64,000 nucleotides of DNA, from the NCBI RefSeq assembly GCF_015471405.1, contig NZ_BLVZ01000011.1:169362-233361 (forward strand). Reading direction: 5' to 3'. A program made the position numbers and the translations under genes. How positions within the stretch are numbered: position 1 is the first letter of the stretch; each line of letters begins with the position of its first letter. The notes below the pieces were generated by a model, which did no database searches, was not told the origin of the DNA, and saw only the letters and a list, made by a program, of their open reading frames with translations. This DNA is from Pseudomonas cichorii (GTDB taxonomy: Bacteria > Pseudomonadota > Gammaproteobacteria > Pseudomonadales > Pseudomonadaceae). This document shows positions 28,184 to 36,108 of this stretch, piece after piece.

Positions 28184-29836
28184 ATGCTGACCCTGCTCGA
28201 TTTGTTATCCGCCGTCGCCCTGCTGATCTGGGGCACGCATATCGTGCGCACCGGTATTCTTCGCGTGTATGGCGCACAGTTGCGCCGCGTCCTCAGCCAG
28301 AACATGTCCAAACGACCTCTCGCGTTTATCGCGGGCATTCTGGTCACCGCATTGGTGCAGAGCAGCAACGCCACCGCCATGCTGGTGACTTCGTTCGTGG
28401 GCCAGGGCCTGATGACGCTGACTCCCGCGCTGGCGATCATGCTCGGGGCCGATGTGGGAACGGCACTGATGTCCCGCGTGCTGACCCTGGACCTCTCCTG
28501 GCTTTCGCCGCTGCTGATTTTCCTCGGGGTGATTTTCTTTCTGTCGCGCAAACAGACACGAGCAGGGCAATTGGGCCGGGTCGCCATCGGGCTGGGTCTG
28601 ATCGTACTGGCATTGCAACTGATCGTCAGCGCGACCACGCCCATCACCCAGGCCTCCGGGGTAAAAGTGCTGTTCGCCTCACTGACCGGCGACCTGATGC
28701 TCGATGCACTGGTCGGCGCCCTGTTCGCGCTGATCTCCTACTCCAGCCTTGCGGCAGTATTGCTGACTGCCACGTTGGCAGGTGCCGATGTCATTGGCTT
28801 GCCGGTCGCTATCGGCCTGGTGATCGGTGCCAATATCGGCAGCGGGCTGCTGGCTTTCCTCAGTACCAGCATGCAAAACGTCGCCGGTCGGCAAGTCGCC
28901 CTGGGCAGCCTGCTTTACAAGTTGCTGGGCCTTTTGCTGATCATTCCGGTGCTCGACCCGCTGGTACACTGGCTCTCTTCTCTGGGCTTCAGCCCTCAGG
29001 AACTGGTCATCGGTTTTCACCTGATCTACAACACCGCGCGTTGCCTGCTGATGTTGCCCACGGTTGGCCCGATGGCGCGCCTGTGCGCCGCACTGCTGCC
29101 CTATCAGGCAGAAACCAACGGCCCGGCCAAGGCAAAGCATCTGGACCTTGCCGCGTTGTCGACACCCAGCCTGGCATTGGCCAATGCCGTGCGTGAAACC
29201 TTGCGCATGGGAGACCTGATCGAAAGCATGCTGGGCTCGATGCTCGCGGTGCTGCGCGGCACGCAAACGGCCGTCACTCAGGAAATGCGCCGCCTGAACG
29301 ATGATGTGGAAGCGCTCTATAGCGCGATCAAGCTGTATCTGGCCCAGATGCCTCGCGAGGAACTGGGCGAGCACGATAATCGTCGCTGGGCAGAGATCAT
29401 CGAGCTGACCATCAATCTGGAACTGGCCAGCGACCTCATCGAACGCATGCTTCGCAAGATCCAGCAGCAGAAGACCTCACAGCGGCGCTCGTTCTCGGAA
29501 GTCGGGCTGGAAGAACTGGCCGATCTGCATATCCAGCTGCAATCCAACCTGCGTCTTGGCCTGTCGGTCTTTCTCAGTTCGGATGAAGAGAGCGCCCGCC
29601 AGTTGCTCAGGGAAAAGCGCCGTTTCAGAGCGCTGGAGCGGCGTCTGGCGCATGCCCATGTCAGCCGCCTGCAACGCAAGGTCGTACAAAGCATCGAAAC
29701 CAGTTCGCTGCATCTTGAACTCATCGCTGACATGAAACGCCTTAACTCGCTATTCTGCAGCAGTGCCTATGCCGTGCTGGGAACAGCCGATACTGGAGCC
29801 TTGTCGAGCGAGAGCATTCAAGAGCAATCGGTGTGA
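28184..29836 (+). CDS. Na+/phosphate cotransporter family protein with PhoU-like C-terminus
   Basis: 550 residues, start ATG 28184 behind AGGGGG. The N-terminal ~320 residues are membrane-spanning. They hold two inverted NptA/SLC34-type repeats: ILVTALVQSSNATAMLVTSFVG (the Q-S-S-N/S-A motif) and LFALISYSSLAAVLLTATLAG. The C-terminal ~200 residues are helical and PhoU-like (ETLRMGDLIESMLGSMLAVLRG, EIIELTINLELASDLIERML). Such proteins (YjbB type) are associated with phosphate export or import. The second repeat has S-Y-S-S in place of Q-S-S, so substrate and direction remain open. Confidence 0.88.
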   Translation: MLTLLDLLSAVALLIWGTHIVRTGILRVYGAQLRRVLSQNMSKRPLAFIAGILVTALVQSSNATAMLVTSFVGQGLMTLTPALAIMLGADVGTALMSRVLTLDLSWLSPLLIFLGVIFFLSRKQTRAGQLGRVAIGLGLIVLALQLIVSATTPITQASGVKVLFASLTGDLMLDALVGALFALISYSSLAAVLLTATLAGADVIGLPVAIGLVIGANIGSGLLAFLSTSMQNVAGRQVALGSLLYKLLGLLLIIPVLDPLVHWLSSLGFSPQELVIGFHLIYNTARCLLMLPTVGPMARLCAALLPYQAETNGPAKAKHLDLAALSTPSLALANAVRETLRMGDLIESMLGSMLAVLRGTQTAVTQEMRRLNDDVEALYSAIKLYLAQMPREELGEHDNRRWAEIIELTINLELASDLIERMLRKIQQQKTSQRRSFSEVGLEELADLHIQLQSNLRLGLSVFLSSDEESARQLLREKRRFRALERRLAHAHVSRLQRKVVQSIETSSLHLELIADMKRLNSLFCSSAYAVLGTADTGALSSESIQEQSV

Positions 29837-29893
29837 ACGTACCAGGCAGAGCGAAGTCTGTTAAACATACCGGCCCGCAAGGAAAGCTGCTTT

Positions 29894-31273
29894 ATGCGTT
29901 GCCTGCTGTTTGCTTGTCTGCTTCTGAGTTCTCTCCCTTCGCTGGCCCTTGATCGTCTTCAGGTCGAGGGCTACCTGTTACCCAACGGCCTGCAAGTGCT
30001 GCTCAAGCCGGGCTATGAAAAGGGCCATGTGGCGATTCGGCTGGTGGTCGGCATCGGCTTCGATGACTTCGCCTGTCAGGACAAGGAACTGCCGCATCTG
30101 CTGGAGCATTTGCTGTTCAGCGGCACAGACGACAGCGGCGAAGGCGGGCTTGAAGAGCGTATGCAGGCGCTGGGTGGCGAGTGGAATGCGTTCACCAGCA
30201 ACACCGACACCACTTTCGTGATCGAAGCACCAGCCCGCAATCAGCGCAAGATTCTGGATCTCTTGCTGGAGGTTCTGACCAACACCGAACTGCTGCAAAG
30301 CCGTTTCGATGAGGTCAAACGCATCGTCGAGCGCGAAGATGGCGGTCACTTTTCCCACCTGCAGCGCCTGCTTGATCGCCGCGAATCGGGCACCGGTGCC
30401 AGCAACCAGTTGGCGATAGAGCTGGGGCTCAAATGCGCCGAGCGTCCAGAGGTCAATGACATTACCCTCAAGCAGGTCGAAGATGTCTTCGCGAGCTGGT
30501 ACGCCCCCAACAACATGACGCTGATCGTTGTCGGCGATCTCGACAGGCTGCTGCCCAGCTATCTGGAACGCACTTACGGGCAGCTCAACCCGACTGACCC
30601 CATCGAGCACCCGCCGCTGGCCGAAAGCAATGGCGCAGCCCAGGCTTCGCGCACTCTGATCCGGGGCTTGCTGGGCGAGGGCGCACGCCTGCACCTGACC
30701 TTCACCGAACCGCAGCTCGAAAAGCAACACGACGAGACATGGGAGCTGGTCGAGGCCTATCTGGACTGGGCGCTCTATACAGAACTGCGCCTCAAGCACG
30801 GCTTGTCCTATGGCCCATCGGTTGATCGTGAGGTCTTTGGGGAAGTCGGCTTCATGAGCCTGAATGCCGACCTTGAGCGCGATGACATCCATGAAGCCGA
30901 GCAAAGCATTCGCACTCTGCTTGCGCGCCTGAAAAAAGAAGGCATGCAACCTTCCACCTTCGCCCGTCTGCAACAAGCCGCCATCGCCAGACAGGCATGG
31001 GCCGTACAGGGCAACAGTGCGCTGGCCGATTACTACTGGAGCGCGCTCAATGATTACGAAGACGGACGCTTTGCAGACCCGGCCAAACGCATCAAGAGCG
31101 TGAGCCTGGACACCGCCAATCAGGCCCTGCGCCAACTGTTGGCCAAGCCCGGTTATTGGCGGGTCGAAAAGTCATTGCTCAGTTATGACGATTTGTATGG
31201 GTTGGCTGCGGTGGTTGCCGGGATGATCGGGTTGTTGGTGTTCTGGCGGGTACGCAAGCGTATTCGCAAGTGA
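29894..31273 (+). CDS. Membrane-anchored M16 family metallopeptidase
   Basis: 459 residues. An N-terminal signal sequence (MRCLLFACLLLSSLPSLA) precedes an M16 domain with the inverted zinc motif H68-x-x-E71-H72 (LPHLLEHLLFSG). The downstream glutamate lies in the region FDEVKRIVERE (~140-150). The second, inactive-type M16 subdomain follows (LRLKHGLSYGPSVDREVFGEVGFM). The C-terminus has a TM helix (LAAVVAGMIGLLVFWRV) and a basic tail, so the protease probably faces the periplasm. Most periplasmic M16 enzymes are longer or occur in pairs; this one is single. AAGGAAAG precedes the start. Confidence 0.88.
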   Translation: MRCLLFACLLLSSLPSLALDRLQVEGYLLPNGLQVLLKPGYEKGHVAIRLVVGIGFDDFACQDKELPHLLEHLLFSGTDDSGEGGLEERMQALGGEWNAFTSNTDTTFVIEAPARNQRKILDLLLEVLTNTELLQSRFDEVKRIVEREDGGHFSHLQRLLDRRESGTGASNQLAIELGLKCAERPEVNDITLKQVEDVFASWYAPNNMTLIVVGDLDRLLPSYLERTYGQLNPTDPIEHPPLAESNGAAQASRTLIRGLLGEGARLHLTFTEPQLEKQHDETWELVEAYLDWALYTELRLKHGLSYGPSVDREVFGEVGFMSLNADLERDDIHEAEQSIRTLLARLKKEGMQPSTFARLQQAAIARQAWAVQGNSALADYYWSALNDYEDGRFADPAKRIKSVSLDTANQALRQLLAKPGYWRVEKSLLSYDDLYGLAAVVAGMIGLLVFWRVRKRIRK

Positions 31274-31407
31274 GTTCGCTTCGACCCCTTCATATCCCCC
31301 GTCGCGGCCAAGGCCCCTTCCACAATCTGTAAGGGATGGTATTTACACGCACCTTGGCATTGATATGCTGCCGGGGTTTTTGAAGCCAATGAAAGTGAAC
31401 TGCCCAA

Positions 31408-32601
31408 ATGCCTGACTGGAACTCCTACGTAACGCGCACGCTCGGTCTGATACGGCGCTATCCGGGGGTGATTGCGGCAGGTGGTTTCATCTCCGGGATC
31501 GCCAGTTTCATTCTGGTGGACCGTCAGGCCGGGCTGGCGACCTGGATTGCGGTGGTCATGCTGATCAGCTGGCTATGGCTGATGATCGAAAACAGCATGG
31601 TGCGGCTGTTCAGCAAGACGTTCGGTCGGGAAATACCTCAGGGCCTGCTGCGTTACGGCACGCAGTTGATCCATCAGGAAAGCCTGTTCTTCGTGCTGCC
31701 GTTCTTCTTCATCACCACCACATGGAACAGCGGACAACTGGTGTTCACCGCCTTGCTGGGGGCCGCGGGGCTTATCTCGATCATCGATCCGCTTTACTAC
31801 AAATGGCTGGCACCGCGCCGCTGGCTGTTCATGGCGCTGCACACGCTGACGCTGTTCGCGGCACTGCTCACGGCATTGCCCATCATCCTCAACCTGACCA
31901 CTGCAGAAAGCTACAAACTGGCGCTGGGCACGGCCATGCTGCTGTCATTCCCCAGCCTGGCCTCAAGCTTCCCGATCAATACCTGGCGACGCGGTGTGGC
32001 GGTGGTCGCTCTGATCCTGGCCGTCGGCAGTGCAGGCTGGCTGTTACGCTCCTGGGTTCCGCCCGCAACCTTGTGGCTGACCGAAGTCGCCGTGAGCACC
32101 AACTTCGATAACAAGAACCGCACACCGGGCGAGAGCATCAGCCAGATAAGCGCCGCGCAGCTACGCCGCGATGGTTTGTATGCCTACACCGCCATCAACG
32201 CACCTCGCGGCCTTGAGGAGCGCATTTACCATGTATGGCGACGTAATGGCGAAGAAGTGGATCGTATCGCGCTGGATATTCATGGCGGACGCAAGGAAGG
32301 CTATCGTGCCTGGACCCACAAACAGAACTTCCCTCAGGACGTTGTCGGGCGTTGGCAGGTCCGGGTGTTGACCGAAGACGGGCAAATGATCGGCGTGCTG
32401 CGCTTTGAAGTGACCGATACCGATCAACCGGCAGTCACCAAACCGACAGGCAGGCTGATCAAGCTCAAGCCGGGCGGCGACCAGGAAGAAAGCGCTCCGC
32501 AAGCGGAACAGCCCCCCGCTCAGAAGGAAGAGCCCAAGCCCGCGCCGGAACCGGAGCAGCCTGCTTCAGAGCCCGCGCCCGAGAAGCCCGCTGCACAATG
32601 A
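31408..32601 (+). CDS. DUF5924/DUF2914 membrane protein
   Basis: 397 residues. The N-terminal ~240 residues contain about six to seven TM helices (GVIAAGGFISGIASFILV, ESLFFVLPFFFITT, LLGAAGLISIIDPLYY and others), matching DUF5924. The C-terminal soluble part (~230-335, LRRDGLYAYTAINAPRGLEERIYHVWRRNGEE-type) is a DUF2914 domain that should face the periplasm. A Pro/Glu/Gln/Ala-rich tail ends the protein. The function is unknown. The upstream gene ends 134 nt before; the gap holds nothing obvious. The ribosome site before ATG 31408 is weak. Confidence 0.8.
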   Translation: MPDWNSYVTRTLGLIRRYPGVIAAGGFISGIASFILVDRQAGLATWIAVVMLISWLWLMIENSMVRLFSKTFGREIPQGLLRYGTQLIHQESLFFVLPFFFITTTWNSGQLVFTALLGAAGLISIIDPLYYKWLAPRRWLFMALHTLTLFAALLTALPIILNLTTAESYKLALGTAMLLSFPSLASSFPINTWRRGVAVVALILAVGSAGWLLRSWVPPATLWLTEVAVSTNFDNKNRTPGESISQISAAQLRRDGLYAYTAINAPRGLEERIYHVWRRNGEEVDRIALDIHGGRKEGYRAWTHKQNFPQDVVGRWQVRVLTEDGQMIGVLRFEVTDTDQPAVTKPTGRLIKLKPGGDQEESAPQAEQPPAQKEEPKPAPEPEQPASEPAPEKPAAQ

Positions 32602-32604
32602 CGG

Positions 32605-33846
32605 TCAGGTAGCGGTCGCACCAAAGAACCAGTAGCAGACGAAAATGGCCGCGACGACACCCGAGAACTCGGCCAGCAGTGCGCAACCCACCGCATGGCG
32701 CACTCGCTGGATACCGACCGCGCCGAAATACACCGCCAATACATAGAACGTGGTTTCCGTGCTGCCCTGAATCGTGGCGGCAGCCAGCGCAGCGAAGCTG
32801 TCCACGCCCTGGGTCTGCATGGTTTCGATCAACAAGGCCCGCGCAGCACTGCCGGAAAAGGGTTTGACCATGGCGGTCGGCAGGGCATCGACAAAGCGCG
32901 TATCCCAGCCCAGCCACTCCACCAGATGGCGGATGCCTTCCAGACCGAAGTCCAGCGCACCCGAAGCGCGCAGCACACCTACCGCACACAGCATCGCCAC
33001 CAGATAAGGCAGCAGGTTTTTGGCAACATCGAACCCTTCCTTGGCACCCTCGACAAACGCCTCATAGACCTGCACCTTGCGCAGCGCACCAATGATCATG
33101 AACAACATGATCAGGCCGAACAGCGTCAGGTTGCCGAGAATGGAGGACAGACCGGCCAGCGCCGCCGCCGACAGCGTGCCCAGGAAAGCCATGAAACCAC
33201 CGAGCAGCAAGGCGCCCGGAATCAGATAGGCAAGCACCACCGGGTCCCACAGACGCAGACGTTGCATGAACGCCACCGACAGCAGACCCACGATAGTCGA
33301 CACGCTGGTCGCCAGCAGAATAGGCAGGAATACCAGCGTCGGGTCCGGCGCGCCTTGCTGGGCGCGGTACATGAAAATGGTTACGGGCAGCAAAGTCAGG
33401 GACGAAGCGTTGAGCACCAGAAACAGGATCTGCGCGTTGCTGGCAGCCGTCTGGCTGGGGTTCAACTCCTGTAGAGAACGCATCGCCTTGAGCCCGATAG
33501 GCGTAGCGGCGTTATCCAGGCCCAGAGCATTGGCGGCGAAGTTGAGGGTAATCAGGCCCAGCGCGGGGTGGCCCGGCGGCACTTCGGGCATCAGGCGCAG
33601 AAACAGCGGGCCAAGCACCTTGGCCAGCCAGTCGACAATCCCGGCCTTCTCGGCAATGCGCAGAAAGCCCAGCCAGAGCGTGAGGGTGCCGAACAGCAGA
33701 ACCATCACCTCGACCGAGAGCTTGGCCATCGCAAAAATGCTTTCGACCATCGCGGCAAAAATACCGGCGTTGCCTCCAATCAGCCATTGCCCCATGGCGG
33801 ATACGCACGCAACGATAAAAAAACCAAGCCACAGGCCATTGAGCAT
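32605..33846 (-). CDS. Fused SpmA-SpmB (nucleoside-recognition/GATE) membrane protein
   Basis: 413 residues; start ATG 33846 with GAGGGA upstream on the minus strand. The first half matches SpmA (PEVPPGHPALGLITLNFAANALGLDNAATP, GLKAMRSLQELN). The second matches SpmB (ALRKVQVYEAFVEGAKEGFDVAKNLLPYLVAM, SGSAARALLIETMQTQGVDSF, STETTFYVLAVYFGAVGI). In Bacillus these are two genes needed for spore dehydration. The fused form occurs in non-sporulating proteobacteria, where the transported compound is unknown. About ten hydrophobic segments are visible. It is convergent with the DUF5924 gene (3-nt gap). Confidence 0.88.
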   Translation of the reverse strand: MLNGLWLGFFIVACVSAMGQWLIGGNAGIFAAMVESIFAMAKLSVEVMVLLFGTLTLWLGFLRIAEKAGIVDWLAKVLGPLFLRLMPEVPPGHPALGLITLNFAANALGLDNAATPIGLKAMRSLQELNPSQTAASNAQILFLVLNASSLTLLPVTIFMYRAQQGAPDPTLVFLPILLATSVSTIVGLLSVAFMQRLRLWDPVVLAYLIPGALLLGGFMAFLGTLSAAALAGLSSILGNLTLFGLIMLFMIIGALRKVQVYEAFVEGAKEGFDVAKNLLPYLVAMLCAVGVLRASGALDFGLEGIRHLVEWLGWDTRFVDALPTAMVKPFSGSAARALLIETMQTQGVDSFAALAAATIQGSTETTFYVLAVYFGAVGIQRVRHAVGCALLAEFSGVVAAIFVCYWFFGATAT

Positions 33847-33919
33847 CGGATATGTCCCTCACAAGATGCGGCGATGATAGCGGCGGGGCGAGCTGGAGGG
33901 AAATCGGGAGCCGCAGATA

Positions 33920-33950
33920 CGACAAACCCCGGAAAGCCCGGGGTTTGTCG
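33920..33950 (-). terminator. Hairpin terminator of gltP
   Basis: Bases 33920-33932 (CGACAAACCCCGG) pair with 33938-33950 (CCGGGGTTTGTCG) in a 13-bp stem with a 5-nt loop. It lies 18 nt downstream of the gltP stop and 73 nt upstream of the spmAB start. The trailing T content on the minus strand is modest. Confidence 0.75.
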
Positions 33951-33967
33951 GTGTAACCGATCAGCGA

Positions 33968-35296
33968 TCAGTCAGCGAGCTGAGCAGCAGGAACCGGGTC
34001 CTTGCTGCGCCAGTGCGGCAGGGAGTTCCAGTAGCGCTGGCCCTTGGCTTCGTCGTACATGCCTTCCCAACGAGCAATAACCAGTACCGCCAGGGCATTA
34101 CCGATCACGTTCAGTGCGGTACGCGCCATGTCCATGATGCGGTCGACACCGGCGATGAACGCCAGACCTTCCAGCGGAATGCCCGCGCTGCCCAGAGTGG
34201 CCAGCAGCACCACGAACGATACGCCCGGCACGCCAGCGATGCCTTTGGAGGTGACCATCAGAGTCAGTACCAGCATCATCTGTGCGCCAACCGACAGGTC
34301 GATGCCGTACAGCTGGGCAATGAAGATTGCCGCGATGCTCTGGTACAGGGTCGAACCGTCGAGGTTGAACGAGTAACCGGTCGGTACCACGAAGCTGCAA
34401 ATGGCTTTCGGCGCGCCGTAGGCTTCCATCTTCTGGATCACACGCGGCAGGACCGTTTCGGAACTGGCGGTGGAGTAAGCCAGGATCAGCTCGTCCTTGA
34501 AGATGCGGATCAGCTTCATGATCGAGAAGCCGAACATGCGGGCGATCAGGCCCAGGACCACGAAAGCGAAGAAGGCGATGGCCACGTAAACCAGGATCAC
34601 CAGCTTGGCCAGCGGCAGCAGGGAAGCGAAACCGAAGTTGGCGACTGTCACCGAGATCAGAGCGAATACGCCAATCGGGGCGTAGTTCATGATCATGTGA
34701 GTGACTTTGAACATGGTTTCCGAGACGCCCTGGAACATCTTCACCAGCGGCTCACGCACCTCGGCTTGCAGGCTGGAAAGACCCAGGCCGAACAGAACCG
34801 AGAAGAAGATGATCGGCAACATTTCGCCACGCGCCATGGCAGCAAAGATGTTGGAAGGGATCAGGTTGAGGATCGTCGCGATGAATGCGTGATCGTGCTG
34901 AACCTCGGCAGTGGTCTGCTGATACTTCGAGATATCGACCGTGCCCAGGGTGCTCATGTCGATACCAGCGCCCGGCTGGAACATGTTGGCCAGAACCAGG
35001 CCGACAAGAATCGCAATGGTGGTGACGACTTCGAAGTAAATGATGGTCTTGAGACCAATGCGACCCAGCTTCTTCGCGTCGCCCACACCGGCAATACCGA
35101 CGATCAGCGATGCAATCACGATCGGGATCACGATCATTTTGATAAGACGAATGAAGATATCGCCTGCTGGTTGCAGGATATTACTGATCCACCAGGCCTT
35201 CTCGGCACTGAAGTGGTTGAGCAACGCACCGAGGGCAATCCCCAGTACCAGTCCAATCAGAATCTGCCATGCCAGACTCAGCTTTGCCTTCTTCAT
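33968..35296 (-). CDS. gltP: Glutamate/aspartate:proton symporter
   Basis: 442 residues, eight TM segments plus re-entrant loops of the DAACS (SLC1-like) fold. Family motifs are the serine-rich re-entrant loop AYSTASSETVLPRVI, TM7 SFNLDGSTLYQSIAAIFIAQLYG, and TSKGIAGVPGVSFVVL. GltP-type symporters import L-glutamate and L-aspartate with protons. AAGGG precedes ATG 35296. It is monocistronic, with its own terminator. The gene name reflects overall resemblance; a C4-dicarboxylate specificity (DctA-like) is less likely. Confidence 0.88.
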   Translation of the reverse strand: MKKAKLSLAWQILIGLVLGIALGALLNHFSAEKAWWISNILQPAGDIFIRLIKMIVIPIVIASLIVGIAGVGDAKKLGRIGLKTIIYFEVVTTIAILVGLVLANMFQPGAGIDMSTLGTVDISKYQQTTAEVQHDHAFIATILNLIPSNIFAAMARGEMLPIIFFSVLFGLGLSSLQAEVREPLVKMFQGVSETMFKVTHMIMNYAPIGVFALISVTVANFGFASLLPLAKLVILVYVAIAFFAFVVLGLIARMFGFSIMKLIRIFKDELILAYSTASSETVLPRVIQKMEAYGAPKAICSFVVPTGYSFNLDGSTLYQSIAAIFIAQLYGIDLSVGAQMMLVLTLMVTSKGIAGVPGVSFVVLLATLGSAGIPLEGLAFIAGVDRIMDMARTALNVIGNALAVLVIARWEGMYDEAKGQRYWNSLPHWRSKDPVPAAQLAD

Positions 35297-36108
35297 TCAA
35301 TTACCCTTGTTTTTAGTGGCTTGGACATACCCGTAACCGACATGCTGAAACTGCTTTTTCCACAGCAATGCCGAAGCCGAAACGTCCAGAGAAGGTCACC
35401 GCAAACGAGCATCAAAGCTCTATAGCAGGCGAAAAAAGGCGCAACTATTCCCATGGCACGGGGGTACGTCTAATGCCATAAACGACTACCTCATGCCGAA
35501 TCGGCATACAAAAACGACCATTCGTATCTAATAACGACACAAAAAAGTTGTCCCTATTGCCCCCACAAGTGGCTAGAACGTCGCCTCCAGCCTGGCAAGG
35601 AAAATTGGCAGCGACTGCATGGCCGAGGGAAAACGGGGCCGTATCCTTACAAGAAATATTGGATCGACGGTCGTCCCGGCTCACTGAAAGACGCTGATCC
35701 GTCCCATGAATCCACCGCCTGAGGACATACATTCAGCAACATATTTGGCGACTGGGTGAGTGCGCAAGAAGTTGCGCACTGAACTGTGGATAACCCTGTG
35801 CATACCTTTATGCAGGGCTTTTAATTCAAGACTTACAGACGATTGCGCAAAAAGTTGCGCAGTAGTGCGCAACTTCTTGCGCACTTTATCCCTGTTTTTT
35901 AAAGAAAATCGGGCATGGGTAGCGCTGAAATTTCCTAACCACTTGATACATAAGAGCCTTACCAAAACTGGCATGTCTTTTGATGGGAAAAGGCACCCCG
36001 ACAGGCCTTTTTGCCCTTTCGGGAGGAGGAGATTCACTCACAGTTTTCAGGCATGGATAGCCAGAAAAGCGATCCGTGCTCGTTGCAGCCCAGCACGAGG
36101 AACAAGGG
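35297..36108. other. 812-nt non-coding region upstream of vgrG with palindrome cluster
   Basis: This is the longest gene-free stretch in the window. It must contain the divergent promoters of gltP and vgrG. The gltP-proximal part (35400-35560) is A+T rich. The part near 35759-35885 carries a palindrome cluster described separately, and TGTGGATAA (complement of a consensus DnaA box) lies at 35785-35793. Open frames across it on both strands resemble nothing and lack ribosome sites. Confidence 0.6.
35759..35885. repeat. Cluster of three TGCGCAA-N4-TTGCGCA palindromes
   Basis: Three copies of an 18-nt palindrome occur: TGCGCAAGAAGTTGCGCA at 35761-35778, TGCGCAAAAAGTTGCGCA at 35844-35861, and the first in reverse orientation at 35866-35883. 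The outer two extend to 22 nt (35759-35780 and 35864-35885) and are exact reverse complements of each other. Each unit folds alone into a 7-9-bp hairpin with a 4-nt loop, and the outer pair can form a 22-bp stem. They may be operators for a dimeric regulator or REP/BIME-like repeats. Confidence 0.8.

Noticed and set aside
28156..29196. Plus-strand open frame of 346 codons overlapping the Na/Pi cotransporter gene
   Set aside because: It is rich in Arg, Pro, Gly and Ala as expected of an out-of-frame reading; the real membrane protein is in another frame from 28184.
35785..35793. DnaA-box-like TGTGGATAA as sign of a replication origin
   Set aside because: The same core sequence also occurs near 48031 and 60950. 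A single box with no rep gene is not evidence of an origin.
35759..35885. CRISPR array
   Set aside because: The repeats are palindromes in both orientations with unequal spacing (65 and 4 nt), and no cas gene is present.
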